61,844 bases of DNA from Pseudomonadota bacterium (lineage in GTDB: Bacteria; Pseudomonadota; Gammaproteobacteria; Steroidobacterales; Steroidobacteraceae). The notes under the pieces were generated by a model that did not search any database, was not told the DNA's origin, and worked only from the letters and a program-made list of their open reading frames with translations. This document shows, in pieces, positions 17,351 to 25,945 of this stretch (positions within the stretch are counted from its first letter, which is position 1; each line of letters opens with the position of its first letter). Position numbers and translations under genes: made by a program. The DNA is taken from positions 1 to 61,844 of the forward strand of contig JAJYFF010000008.1 of assembly GCA_021785405.1 (NCBI GenBank). The letters are read 5' to 3'.

Positions 17351-17920
17351 ATGCCGTCTTCGCGTGTCTCCCCGTTTTCTGCGTCCCTCGCGCGCTTGCC
17401 GGATCGCGAGCTCGCGGCGGCGTTCGAGCGCGCGCTGCGCTCCGGCGACGGAGTGCTCGGTGCCCAAGCCGTTCACGAGACCTGGATGCGGGGGGCGTTC
17501 CCGGCGACGATCGAGGGGATGCTCGCGCGCTTGTGGGAGCGTGCGGCCGAGACGATCCCCGACTGGCTGCCGATGCGCTACGTCGAGCGGCTGCCCGAGA
17601 TCTACGCGACCGCGGCGCGGTTCCAGGCGGACGCGCGGGGGCGTTCGAACCTGTATCTCGTGCTGCTCGACTATCGCGACCGCCGGGACGAGCCCTACGG
17701 GCTCTACGTGGGGATGACGAGCTACTCCCCGGCGCAGCGCTTCGATCAGCACAAGGCCGGCATTCGCGCGTCCGGCAGCGTGCTGAAGCGCGGCCTGGAG
17801 GTGCTCGCCGGCCCCACCTGGCACTTGCAGCGCATCGCCCGCGCCGAGGCGGCGCGCATCGAGGAGGCGCTCGCCGAGGCGCTCCGCGCGGAGGGGTTCT
17901 TCGTGCAGGGCGGGCACTGA
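17351..17920 (+). CDS. GIY-YIG-like nuclease domain protein
   Basis: This 189-residue protein has a helical N-terminal half and a C-terminal region that reads as a GIY-YIG domain. The strand NLYLVLLDY is at 100-108, followed by GLYVGMTSYSPAQRFDQHKAG at about 117-137 with the conserved Arg130 and His134, then a helix with Glu residues. Such domains cut or repair DNA (UvrC, Slx4-partner and homing endonucleases). The start is ATG 17351; a TTG 18 bases upstream is also in frame. It lies 70 bp after the PRTase in the same direction and may be the last gene of the transfer island or an unrelated chromosomal gene. Confidence 0.6.
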   Translation: MPSSRVSPFSASLARLPDRELAAAFERALRSGDGVLGAQAVHETWMRGAFPATIEGMLARLWERAAETIPDWLPMRYVERLPEIYATAARFQADARGRSNLYLVLLDYRDRRDEPYGLYVGMTSYSPAQRFDQHKAGIRASGSVLKRGLEVLAGPTWHLQRIARAEAARIEEALAEALRAEGFFVQGGH

Positions 17921-17927
17921 CCCGGCG

Positions 17928-17959
17928 GCGCGCCCGCACGCCAGCCGGCATGGGCGCGC
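17928..17959. terminator. Possible bidirectional terminator stem-loop
   Basis: A perfect 8-bp inverted repeat GCGCGCCC / GGGCGCGC (17928-17935 and 17952-17959) sits exactly between two convergent stop codons. There is no T-tract on either side, so termination strength is uncertain. Confidence 0.35.
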
Positions 17960-17962
17960 GGC

Positions 17963-18955
17963 TTACCCGTCGCCGAGCTGCGCGACGACCGCGTCGACCT
18001 GGTCCGCGGCGCCGACGATCACCGGCGTGCGCTGGTGGATCCCGCTCGGCGCGACGTCGAGGAGCCGCGCGTTCGGCCCGGCGAGCGCCCGCCCGCCGGC
18101 TTGCTCGACGAGGAACGCGATCGGGTTCGCCTCGTACATCAGCCGCAGCTTCCCCTGGCGCGCCTTCGCGGTCGGCGGGTACAGGAACACGCCGCCCTTC
18201 AGCAGGATCCGGTGGACGTCCGCGACCATCGCGCCGGTGTAGCGGCTGGAGTACCCCTCGCGCTGCGCCCAATCGAGGTAGCGCTGGTAGCCGTCCGGGA
18301 AGCTGAGCCGATTGCCTTCGTTCACCGAGTAGCTGCGGTTGCCGGCCGGGATCCGCAGCCCGCGCTCGACCAGGATGAACGCGCCGACGGACGGGTCGAG
18401 CACGAACAGATCCACGCCGCGCCCGAGCGTGAGCACGAACACCGTCGACGAGCCGTACAGCACGTAGCCCGCGGCGACCTGGGCGGCGCCCCGCTGCAGC
18501 AGCGAGGCGTGCGCCGGCATGCCGGCCTCGTGCGGCAGGATGCTGAAGATCGTGCCGACGGCGCCGCAGACGTCGAGGTTCGACGAACCGTCGAGCGGAT
18601 CGAACAGCACCGCATAGCGGCGCTCGCCGTCGGCCTCGTCGCGCAGGATCACCGGTTCCTCGTTCTCCTCCGACGCGACCATCGCGACGCCCTCGCGCCG
18701 GCCGAGGCAGGCGAGCAGCACCTCGTTCGCGAGCACGTCGAGCTTCTGCTGCGCTTCGCCTTGCACGTTGTCGCTGCCGGCCGGCCCGAGCACGTTCTCG
18801 AGGCGTGCCCGCCGCACCTTGTCGGCGATGATCTTCGCCGAGATCGACAGCGCGGAGAGGATCCACGAGAGCGTGCCGGTCGATTCGGGAAACCGCGCCT
18901 GCTCGGCGAGGATGTGCGATTGCAGAGTGATGATGCGCGTCGGATCGCTGGCCAT
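17963..18955 (-). CDS. fbp: Class I fructose-1,6-bisphosphatase
   Basis: This 330-residue cytosolic enzyme hydrolyses fructose-1,6-bisphosphate to fructose-6-phosphate in gluconeogenesis and the Calvin cycle. Metal-binding motifs are intact: SEENEEP at 95-101 and DPLDGSSN at 119-126. The sugar-phosphate site NEGNRLSF and the C-terminal KLRLMYEANPIAFL are also class I hallmarks. The start MASDPTRIITLQSH is chosen over longer in-frame extensions because it matches the family N terminus. It is transcribed alone to the left, divergent from the carboxylesterase gene. In a lithotroph it could serve CO2 fixation, but no rubisco genes are in the window. Confidence 0.96.
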   Translation of the reverse strand: MASDPTRIITLQSHILAEQARFPESTGTLSWILSALSISAKIIADKVRRARLENVLGPAGSDNVQGEAQQKLDVLANEVLLACLGRREGVAMVASEENEEPVILRDEADGERRYAVLFDPLDGSSNLDVCGAVGTIFSILPHEAGMPAHASLLQRGAAQVAAGYVLYGSSTVFVLTLGRGVDLFVLDPSVGAFILVERGLRIPAGNRSYSVNEGNRLSFPDGYQRYLDWAQREGYSSRYTGAMVADVHRILLKGGVFLYPPTAKARQGKLRLMYEANPIAFLVEQAGGRALAGPNARLLDVAPSGIHQRTPVIVGAADQVDAVVAQLGDG

Positions 18956-19026
18956 CGGCGGCGTGCCCCTCGAGTCGCGAGTCGGGTCGCTAGCATGCCA
19001 TGTCTCCGCGGCCGCCGTCGGTGGGC

Positions 19027-19073
19027 GAAACTCGCGTGCGTGAATCCACGCTTCCCGTCCGTGGGCGAGTTTC
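19027..19073. promoter_or_regulatory. Nested inverted repeats in the fbp/esterase divergent promoter
   Basis: The 131-bp spacer between fbp and the esterase holds a perfect 9-bp inverted repeat, GAAACTCGC (19027-19035) and GCGAGTTTC (19065-19073). A second perfect repeat GCGTG-AATC-CACGC (19038-19051) is nested inside it. A direct repeat GTGGGCGA also occurs at 19021 and 19061. This is operator-like architecture for a dimeric regulator or a cruciform; no regulator gene is adjacent. Confidence 0.4.
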
Positions 19074-19086
19074 CTAAGATGCCGGA

Positions 19087-20772
19087 ATGCCGCACCAAGG
19101 CCGACCGACCGTGATTCGCTGGCCGCCGGGTCGATCGGTCGCACCGCGCTCCGTGCGGTGGGGCGTCGCGCTGTCGATCCTCGCCGTGCTCGCGCTCGGC
19201 GCGGGGCCGCGCGAGGCCGCCGCGGGGGTCGCCCGCGCCCCGCGGGTGCGCGTCGCGCAGGGCTTGCTCGAGGGTCGCTGGGGGACCATCGACGGCACCC
19301 GCGTCCGCGAGTTCCGCGGCATTCCCTTCGCCGCCCCGCCGATCGGCGCCTTGCGCTGGCGGCCACCGGCGCGAGCCCCGGCATGGTCGGGTGTGCGCGA
19401 CGCGCGGCGCTTCGGGCCCCGCTGCCCGCAGTTGCCGCTGTTCCCGGACATGATGTTTCGCTCCGACCGGATGTCGGAGGACTGTCTGTACCTCAACGTC
19501 TGGGCGCCGGCGCCGTCGCGCTGGCCGGTGGTGACGCGTCCGCGGCCGGTGCTCCTGTATTTCTATGGCGGTGGCTTCCTCGCGGGCGACGCCTCGGAGC
19601 GGCGCTACGACGGCGCGAGCCTCGCCGCACACGGGATCCTCGTCGTGACCGCGAACTACCGGCTCGGCGTGTTCGGATTCCTGGCGCTGCCGGCGCTCGC
19701 GGCCGAATCCCCGCACCGGGCCGCCGGCGATTACGGACTGCTCGACGAAGTCGCCGCGCTCGACTGGGTGCGCGCGAACATCGCCGCGTTCGGCGGCGAT
19801 CCGCGCCGGATCACGATCGGCGGGGAATCCGCCGGTGCGATCTCGGTGAGCGCGCTGATGGCCTCGCGCTTGTCGAAGGGCTCGATCGCGGGCGCGATCG
19901 GCGAGAGCGGCGCGTTGATCGCGCCGATCGCGCCGCAACCGCTCGCGCGCGCCGAGCGGCAGGGTCGCGCGTTCGCGGCGGCCCTCGGCGTCCGATCGCT
20001 CGCGGCGCTGCGCGCGCTGCCGGCGCAAGCGCTGTTGCAGGCGACCCGAACGAGCCCCGCGAACGCCGCGTTCCAGCCGGACGTCGACGGCTACTTCTTG
20101 ACCGAGGCGCCGGCCCGGGTGTTCGCGCGCGGCGCCCAGGCGCGGGTCCCGCTGCTGCTCGGGACGAATTCCGAAGAGGCGTCGTACCGCGCGCTGCTCG
20201 GCCCCGCGGCGCCGACGCCGGCGAACTATCGGGTCGCGCTCGCGCGCCGTTTCGGTGCGCTCGGCCCGCGCGTCGCCGCGCTCTATCCGGGTGCGGACCC
20301 CGAGGAGGTCCGGCGTTCCGCCACGGCGCTCGCGTCCGACCTGTTCATCGCGCACTCGACCTGGGTGTGGATGGATCTGCAGCGGCGGACCGGGCGGGCA
20401 CCGGTGTATTTCTACCGGTTCGATCGGGCCCGGCCCGCGGCCGCGCACGCGGCGCCGGGCGAGCCGCGGGCGACCGGGGCGGTGCACAGCGCCGAAATCG
20501 AGTACGCGCTCGGGAATCTGCGGCGCAACCCGGTGTATGCGTGGACGGCCGCGGATTTCGCGGTGTCGCGGATCCTGGAGGGGTACTTCGTGCGATTCAT
20601 CGCGACCGGCGATCCGAATGGCGGCGGGCTGCCGACCTGGCCGGCGGTGCGGCCGGCGCGCGGCGGCTTGACCCGCCAGACGATCGGCACCGCCACCCGC
20701 ACGACGATCGATCGCGAGATGGCGCGCCAGCACTTTTTGACGCAATACTTCGCGGATCATCCCTCGTCGTGA
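19087..20772 (+). CDS. Type B carboxylesterase, exported
   Basis: This 561-residue alpha/beta hydrolase has an N-terminal signal region (hydrophobic residues about 27-40). The nucleophile elbow is GESAGA with Ser248, the oxyanion-hole motif is YGGGFLAG near residue 160, an EDCLYLNVWAP box lies near 135, and the likely acid and base are in NSEEASY (about 358) and AVHSAEIEYALG (about 466). These are the defining features of the cholinesterase/carboxylesterase B family, which splits carboxylic esters. It lies 11 bases upstream of the GH39 gene, suggesting joint removal of ester groups and sugars from a polymer. The natural substrate is unknown. Confidence 0.92.
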   Translation: MPHQGRPTVIRWPPGRSVAPRSVRWGVALSILAVLALGAGPREAAAGVARAPRVRVAQGLLEGRWGTIDGTRVREFRGIPFAAPPIGALRWRPPARAPAWSGVRDARRFGPRCPQLPLFPDMMFRSDRMSEDCLYLNVWAPAPSRWPVVTRPRPVLLYFYGGGFLAGDASERRYDGASLAAHGILVVTANYRLGVFGFLALPALAAESPHRAAGDYGLLDEVAALDWVRANIAAFGGDPRRITIGGESAGAISVSALMASRLSKGSIAGAIGESGALIAPIAPQPLARAERQGRAFAAALGVRSLAALRALPAQALLQATRTSPANAAFQPDVDGYFLTEAPARVFARGAQARVPLLLGTNSEEASYRALLGPAAPTPANYRVALARRFGALGPRVAALYPGADPEEVRRSATALASDLFIAHSTWVWMDLQRRTGRAPVYFYRFDRARPAAAHAAPGEPRATGAVHSAEIEYALGNLRRNPVYAWTAADFAVSRILEGYFVRFIATGDPNGGGLPTWPAVRPARGGLTRQTIGTATRTTIDREMARQHFLTQYFADHPSS

Positions 20773-20783
20773 CGGCGTACCCG

Positions 20784-22601
20784 ATGCACCAACGCTCGCA
20801 CCCCTGGCTCGCCGCGCTCGCGGCCTTGCTCCTGATCGGCGTGTCCTGGACGCCGCGATCCCGCGCGGCGGAAACCGTGCGGATCGACGCCGCGGCGGCC
20901 GGCACGCCGTTCCCGCACTTCTGGGAAGCGATGTTCGGGTCGGGCCACGCGACGCTGGCGATGCGCGAGGGGTACCTGCGGGACCTCGCCGCGGTGAAGA
21001 AGATCACCGACTTCCGCTACGTGCGGTTCCACGGAATCCTCGACGACGACGTCGACGTCTACAACGAGGACGAACACGGCAATCCGGTCTACAACTTCAC
21101 GTTGGTCGACACGATCTACGACGGCTTGCTCGCCCACGGCGTGCGGCCGTTCGTCGAGCTCGACTTCATGCCCCGCGAGCTCGCGTTCAACCCCGACGAC
21201 CTGCACGTGTTCTGGTACAAGCCGAACGTGTCGCCGCCGAAGGATTACCTGAAGTGGGACGGACTGGTGCGGGCGCTCGCGCAGCACCTGATCTCGCGCT
21301 ACGGGATCGACGAGGTGTCGAAGTGGTACTTCGAGGTCTGGAACGAGCCGAACGGCGATTTCTGGGGCGGCGTGCCGCAGCAGCAGACCTATTTCGACTT
21401 CTACGCGCAGACCGCGCGCGCGCTGAAGGCGGTGAGCCCGCGCCTGCGCGTCGGCGGTCCGGCGACCGCGCACGCGGCCTGGATCAGCGCGTTCCTGCAT
21501 TACGTCGCCAGCGAGAACGTGCCGATCGACTTCGTCTCGACGCACGGCTATGCGGACGACACCGCGGAGAATCTGCTCGGCACCAAGCGCAAGGTGCCGT
21601 ACGACGCGCGCGTGTGTCTCGCGGTGGATCGCGTGCGCCGCGAGATCCAGCACTCGGCGTTGCCGAACCTGCCGCTCTTCTGGACCGAATGGAACGTGAT
21701 GGGCGAGGACGGCGCGCGCGATACGACCTACGTCGGTCCCGCGGTCGCCAACACGATCCGTGGCTGTGACGGCAAGGTGCGGATGATGTCGTTCTGGACG
21801 TTCTCGGACGTGTTCGAGGAGAGCGGGCCCAGCAAGCGGCCATTCACCGGGATGTACGGCCTGCGGGCGTACGGCGGCATCAACAAGCCGAGCTTCTACG
21901 CGTTCGGGCTGTTGCACCAGCTGGGCGACGAGCGCCTCGCGAACCCCTCGGAGCACGCGATCGTGACCCGGACGAAGGACGGCGGGCTCGCGATCGCGCT
22001 GTGGAATCTCGTCGATCCCGGCACGCACGGCGTGACCCGGACGATCCGCCTCGCGGTGAGCGGGGTGCATCCGGATGCCGCGGTGTCGATCCAGCGCGTC
22101 GACGATCACTACGGCAACGTGCTGCCGATCTACCAATCGATGGGCAGCCCGCGCTACCCGACGCCGCAACAGGTCGCGCAGATGAATGCGGCGACCGCGC
22201 TGCCGGCGCCGGAGATCGCGCACCTGCGGGACGGCGCGCTGTCGCTCGCGCTCGAGCCGAACGCGCTGCTGCTCCTGAAGGTTGCGCCCGACATGCTGGC
22301 CGCGCCCACCACGCCGCCCACGCCGATCGCGGCACCGGCGACCAAGACGCCCGCCGCAACGCCGGCCTCGGCCCCGGCCGTCGCCCCGTCCCGGCCTGTG
22401 AAACCGGCCTCGACCCCGACCGTCGCCCCGTCCCGGCCTGTGGAACCGGCCTCGGCCCCGGCTGTCGCCCCGTCTCGGCCTGTGAAACCGGCCTCGGCTC
22501 CGGCTGTCGCCCCGTCTCGGCCTGTGAAACCGGCCTCGGCCCCGGCCCCGGCCCCGGCCGCTGCGCCGTCGCCGGCTTCCGCGGCGTCGGTCCCGCCCTG
22601 A
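20784..22601 (+). CDS. GH39-family glycosidase (beta-xylosidase-like) with Pro/Ala repeat tail
   Basis: This 605-residue secreted glycosidase has a signal peptide (about residues 1-27) and a TIM-barrel of the GH39 type. The acid/base Glu188 is in EVWNEPNGDFW and the likely nucleophile Glu302 is in FWTEWNVMG. The beta-sandwich region that follows ends near residue 505. GH39 includes beta-xylosidases and alpha-L-iduronidases. From about residue 512 on, the protein is a low-complexity Pro/Ala tail built on four 14-residue repeats (VAPSRPVKPASAPA type), perhaps a linker across the envelope. It is the second gene after the esterase. Confidence 0.88.
   Translation: MHQRSHPWLAALAALLLIGVSWTPRSRAAETVRIDAAAAGTPFPHFWEAMFGSGHATLAMREGYLRDLAAVKKITDFRYVRFHGILDDDVDVYNEDEHGNPVYNFTLVDTIYDGLLAHGVRPFVELDFMPRELAFNPDDLHVFWYKPNVSPPKDYLKWDGLVRALAQHLISRYGIDEVSKWYFEVWNEPNGDFWGGVPQQQTYFDFYAQTARALKAVSPRLRVGGPATAHAAWISAFLHYVASENVPIDFVSTHGYADDTAENLLGTKRKVPYDARVCLAVDRVRREIQHSALPNLPLFWTEWNVMGEDGARDTTYVGPAVANTIRGCDGKVRMMSFWTFSDVFEESGPSKRPFTGMYGLRAYGGINKPSFYAFGLLHQLGDERLANPSEHAIVTRTKDGGLAIALWNLVDPGTHGVTRTIRLAVSGVHPDAAVSIQRVDDHYGNVLPIYQSMGSPRYPTPQQVAQMNAATALPAPEIAHLRDGALSLALEPNALLLLKVAPDMLAAPTTPPTPIAAPATKTPAATPASAPAVAPSRPVKPASTPTVAPSRPVEPASAPAVAPSRPVKPASAPAVAPSRPVKPASAPAPAPAAAPSPASAASVPP
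22365..22532 (+). repeat. Four tandem 42-bp repeats in the GH39 tail
   Basis: Four nearly identical 42-bp units, each starting GCCTCG and containing GTCGCCCCGTC, encode the 14-residue repeat of the glycosidase tail. Differences are few single-base changes, so the array is young and could vary in copy number by slippage without breaking the frame. A degenerate Pro/Ala stretch follows. Confidence 0.9.
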
Positions 22602-22611
22602 ATTGGCTTCA

Positions 22612-22658
22612 AGCCCGCCGCGACGGTGATCAGCACCGCGGCAGCCGCGCGGCGGGCT
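22612..22658. terminator. Branched stem-loop between convergent genes
   Basis: A perfect 11-bp inverted repeat (AGCCCGCCGCG at 22612-22622, complement at 22648-22658) encloses a second small hairpin CGGTG-ATCAG-CACCG at 22624-22638. It fills the gap between the GH39 stop and the stop of the opposing lipoprotein gene, so a bidirectional terminator is likely, though no T-tract is present. Confidence 0.45.
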
Positions 22659-23055
22659 AGAGGCCTCCGCCGCCAGCGCTGGGCTGACCGATCTCCGCGC
22701 GCTGCTGGTTGAGGTTCAGTCGTTCCTGTTGCTCTTCCAGCACCTCCGATCGCAGGCGCGCGGCGTTCACGCAGTGCCTGATCGGCAGATTCGAGCCGAT
22801 CGGGATCTGCGTTCGGCAAAACAGGGTTTCGCCGCCGCGAGTCATCGGCCGGTAGCCGTCGTTACGCGCCATTTCGAGCAGGTGCTCGGATACGCCGGCC
22901 GGCGCCGCGGGACTCGCTGCCGGTGTCGTCGACGGGGCCGATACGGCCGCGGCGGCCGGTGCGCTCGGGTCGGCCCGACGCGGCGATTGCGCACAGCCCG
23001 CGATCAAGGCTCCGATCACGGCAAGGAGGCCGAGACGTTGCGTGGATCCAAGCAT
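22657..23055 (-). CDS. Small predicted lipoprotein, function unknown
   Basis: This 132-residue protein has a clear lipoprotein signal: MLGSTQRLGLLAVIGALIAGC, with the modified Cys in LIAGC at residue 21. An Ala/Pro/Ser-rich linker follows, then a small domain containing MTRGGETLFCRTQIPIGSNL and HCVNAARL (two Cys that may pair). I do not recognise the family; similar short proteins occur in Xanthomonadales-like genomes. The ATG at 23055 is preferred over a GTG five codons upstream because it places the signal peptide at the N terminus. It is transcribed alone. Confidence 0.7.
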   Translation of the reverse strand: MLGSTQRLGLLAVIGALIAGCAQSPRRADPSAPAAAAVSAPSTTPAASPAAPAGVSEHLLEMARNDGYRPMTRGGETLFCRTQIPIGSNLPIRHCVNAARLRSEVLEEQQERLNLNQQRAEIGQPSAGGGGL

Positions 23056-23228
23056 CGAAGTGACCTCCACGATCCGATCGATCGTCGATTACCCGCCTCT
23101 GACTATACTCCCCGGTGGGCCGCGGGGATGGAGGGCGGCGCACCAGGGTCCCGCGGTCCGTCGGCCCGTGGCCCGGCTCGCGACCCGTCGCCGGTGCAGT
23201 CGCCGATGCGCAGGCTATACTTCATCGC

Positions 23229-23783
23229 ATGATCTTCCGTTCGCTTCCGAGGGGGCGCCCGCGTCGGGCCGGGCTCTGGCCGCGGCTCGCGGCGGCGGCG
23301 CTCACCGCCGGGCCGACGATCGCCGCCGCGACGCCCGCGGCGAACCTCGCGCAGCAGGTGCTGGCTTGCCACGGTGTCTCGGCGGATCAGCAGCGCTTGC
23401 AGTGCTTCGATCGGCTCGCCGCGGCATTGGCCGCGAGCCCACCAGCCGCGGCGCCCGCGCGCCCACCGACGGTGACGCTCCCGGACCCACGGCAGACCTT
23501 CGGGCTGTCGTCGGCGACGATCCTCGCGCAAGAATTCAAGCGTCATCCCAAGCAGCGGTCGATTGCCAGCATCACCGCCCAGATCGTCCGGCTGCAACAG
23601 GCGGCGGACGGACGCATGGTCTACCAGTTGTCGAACGGCCAGGTCTGGGAAGAACTGCTCGACGACGGCTACGCGCCGCCGGTGGCCGTGGGCGATCGCG
23701 TGGAGATCTCGCGGGGCTGGCTGGATTCCTACTGGATGCAGACCCCGTCCCGCCGCGGTTGCAAGGTCGAGCGACTGCGCTGA
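23229..23783 (+). CDS. Exported protein of unknown function
   Basis: This 184-residue protein has a basic N terminus and a hydrophobic signal stretch (about residues 15-34, ending in AAA). The mature part begins LAQQVLACHGVSADQQRLQCFDRLAAAL, the CxxxxxxxxRLxCxD pattern seen in small periplasmic proteins of unknown role. The C-terminal half (YQLSNGQVWEEL, VAVGDRVEISRGWLDSYWM) looks like a small beta domain. It is divergent from the lipoprotein gene and convergent with the TPR-oxygenase. Confidence 0.65.
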   Translation: MIFRSLPRGRPRRAGLWPRLAAAALTAGPTIAAATPAANLAQQVLACHGVSADQQRLQCFDRLAAALAASPPAAAPARPPTVTLPDPRQTFGLSSATILAQEFKRHPKQRSIASITAQIVRLQQAADGRMVYQLSNGQVWEELLDDGYAPPVAVGDRVEISRGWLDSYWMQTPSRRGCKVERLR

Positions 23784-23847
23784 TCCCGGGCCCCGCGCCG
23801 ATTCCGCGGAGCGCCGCCCGATCGTGCGGCCGCGCCGACCCGCCGTC

Positions 23848-25659
23848 TCACGCCCCCGGCCACACGTCGAACGCGATGCTGAGCCGCGGGACGTGACTAT
23901 GGATCGGGTGGGTGCCGTGCCACAGGTACGAGGGAAACAGCACCAGCCGGCCGGCCCGAGGCTCGACGTCATGTGCCGGCCCGACGCCGGGGGCCGGGTA
24001 GCGCGGTTCGCCGAACGTGAGCCAGCCGAGTTTGAGCGTCGGATCGCGCACGTCCTCCTCCGGTATCGCGACGTCATATGCGGCGCTCACGAGGCCCCCC
24101 GGGTGGTAATGGTTGACTTCGAACCCGCCGCGTTGCAATCGCACGGACCAGGCGCCGGTGAACTGCACCCCGCCGTCCCGCAGTCGCGCGAGCGGATGAT
24201 CGGGCGACACCTCGAGTCCGGCGCGGTATTCGCGGACCGCCGCATGAAAACTCGCGAACGCCGCCTGGATGACGGGATCGGGATCGCTCAACAGGCTCCG
24301 GGAGGTTTGCGTCCCGTTGCGCACCGTCCGGTCGAGCGGTTGACGCTTGAAGCGGTGGCGGTCCTCGAGCACCGTGCTCAGGGCCGCGTTGAACTCGGCG
24401 ATCGTGCCGAAACCGGGCGGCGGCGGTAGGTCGAACACGCGGACGAAGCGCTCGTAATCACACAGTTCCAGGTAGCGATCTTCCCCGAGCATCCGCGCCA
24501 CCGTGGCCTCGAACGCGAGCCACGCCGCGGCGAGCGGATCCCGCTGGCGTTGCGCGGCGATGAAGGGTCGCGCTTCCGCGGGTCGCCCGCGGGCGATCAA
24601 CACGGTCACGAGGTTGAGCGCGGCGCCGGGGCCGTCCGATGGGGTGCTGGCCGCCTCGAGCGCCTCGGCCTCGGCGTCTTCGAGCCGACCCTGGTCCAGC
24701 AGGACCCTCGCGAGCGTCGACCGCACCGTCGCGTCCGACCCGTTGCGCGTGAGCACGTCGCGCAGCAGCGTCTCCGCGCCGGCCAACTCTCCGGAATGCC
24801 ATAGCAGTTCGGCCAGCAGCGTCTGCAACGGCAGATGGTCCCGATGGGCGCGCACCACCGTGCTGAGCGAACGCACGAATGCCGGATCGCCGCGCATGAA
24901 CCGCAGCGATGCCAGGGCCCGCTGTCCCTCGGGGTTCAGCGGTTGCAGTTCCACCGCCCGCGCGAACTCCCGCTCGGCGCGCTCGAGATCGCCCGCGTTG
25001 ACCGCGGCGCGACCGAGGTTGTAGGCGACTTCGTAGCCGTCGCCGCCGAGGCTCCGCGCCCGCTCGAGCGAGGCCACCGCCTCCGGCCGCTCGAGTCGGA
25101 CGAGCAGTTCCCCGAGATTGTGATGGGCGACCGCAGACCCTGGGTTGAGTGCGATCGCGCGCCGATGCGCGTGCTCGGCCTCGGCGGTACGGCGTTGCTG
25201 GGTCAGCGCGAGCGCGAGGGTTTCCCAGGTTTCCGCATCGTTCGCATCGCGGCCGAGGAGGGCGCGGCACGGCGCCTCGGCTTCCGCCCCGCGACCGAGG
25301 TCGACCCAGGTTTGCGCCAGTCCGAGCAGCGCGGGGGGGAATCCCGGCAGCCGTCGCAGCGCTTCCCGGTACGCCGACTCGGCGTCCATCAGCTTCCGGC
25401 GCTTGCGCAGCAGATTGCCGAGGTTCGCGTGGAATTCTCCGCGCTGCGGCTCGAGCGTGAGGCTGAACCGCAGCCAGTGCTCGCCCTGATCCCAGTCGCC
25501 GGTGTCCTTCAACGCGAGTCCGAGCAGATGGGCCGCGATGGCGTTGCGGGGTTCGCGCGCGAGGATCGCGCCGCAGATCGCGGCGCTCGCGAGCGGCTGC
25601 CCGCGTTGCAACAAGGTGGTCGCGCCTTCGAGGGTCGGAACGTCGAATGTCTCGGTCAT
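23848..25659 (-). CDS. TPR protein with C-terminal 2OG-Fe(II) oxygenase domain
   Basis: This 603-residue protein starts with a long tandem tetratricopeptide-repeat array (about residues 1-370) and ends in a putative 2-oxoglutarate/Fe(II) dioxygenase domain (about 440-603). Candidate iron ligands are in VNHYHPGG and LWHGTHPI, and the oxoglutarate-binding Arg in VPRLSIAFDVW. Such enzymes hydroxylate proteins or small molecules, and the TPRs would hold the partner. No signal peptide is seen, so it is likely cytoplasmic. It is transcribed divergently from the TonB receptor gene 286 bp away, an association suggesting a shared substrate or regulation. Confidence 0.85.
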   Translation of the reverse strand: MTETFDVPTLEGATTLLQRGQPLASAAICGAILAREPRNAIAAHLLGLALKDTGDWDQGEHWLRFSLTLEPQRGEFHANLGNLLRKRRKLMDAESAYREALRRLPGFPPALLGLAQTWVDLGRGAEAEAPCRALLGRDANDAETWETLALALTQQRRTAEAEHAHRRAIALNPGSAVAHHNLGELLVRLERPEAVASLERARSLGGDGYEVAYNLGRAAVNAGDLERAEREFARAVELQPLNPEGQRALASLRFMRGDPAFVRSLSTVVRAHRDHLPLQTLLAELLWHSGELAGAETLLRDVLTRNGSDATVRSTLARVLLDQGRLEDAEAEALEAASTPSDGPGAALNLVTVLIARGRPAEARPFIAAQRQRDPLAAAWLAFEATVARMLGEDRYLELCDYERFVRVFDLPPPPGFGTIAEFNAALSTVLEDRHRFKRQPLDRTVRNGTQTSRSLLSDPDPVIQAAFASFHAAVREYRAGLEVSPDHPLARLRDGGVQFTGAWSVRLQRGGFEVNHYHPGGLVSAAYDVAIPEEDVRDPTLKLGWLTFGEPRYPAPGVGPAHDVEPRAGRLVLFPSYLWHGTHPIHSHVPRLSIAFDVWPGA

Positions 25660-25945
25660 GGTGGCGATTGGATCGCTCGCGCTAGGCGCCGTGTCAAGGC
25701 ACGCTGGAGCCGTGGTTGAAGCGCAACAATTCGCAATTCCCTTCTGGCGGCTGATCGTGCCCCGGTGGCGGTTGGCCGAGTCGAGCGGGGACCCCCCTGC
25801 TGCGCGGGCACAGTCCGGGACCTGCGCGGTGGGTCTTTACAACAACGGCGGCAGAACCTATCTTACATCCCTTAAGATGTCTTGTTGCGTTTGTGCACCA
25901 GATGGCGACGAGACAGCTATTCATACATCGCCTGGGAGAACACTA
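25660..25945. promoter_or_regulatory. Divergent control region, TPR-oxygenase / TonB receptor
   Basis: No gene is seen in this 286-bp spacer, although the receptor frame stays open through it. The half nearer the receptor is less GC-rich and contains an inverted repeat ACATC-N6-GATGT at 25865-25880, about 65 bp upstream of the receptor ATG, a plausible operator. A GGGAG ribosome binding site lies at 25934-25938. No clear -35/-10 pair stood out. Confidence 0.4.

Noticed and set aside
22365-22532. Possible CRISPR array
   Set aside because: The 42-bp units are contiguous with no spacers and keep the reading frame of the glycosidase tail.
25502-25945. N-terminal extension of the TonB receptor by about 148 residues
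   Set aside because: The ATG at 25946 has a ribosome binding site and a proper signal peptide; the extension would bury it and overlaps the start of the divergent gene.
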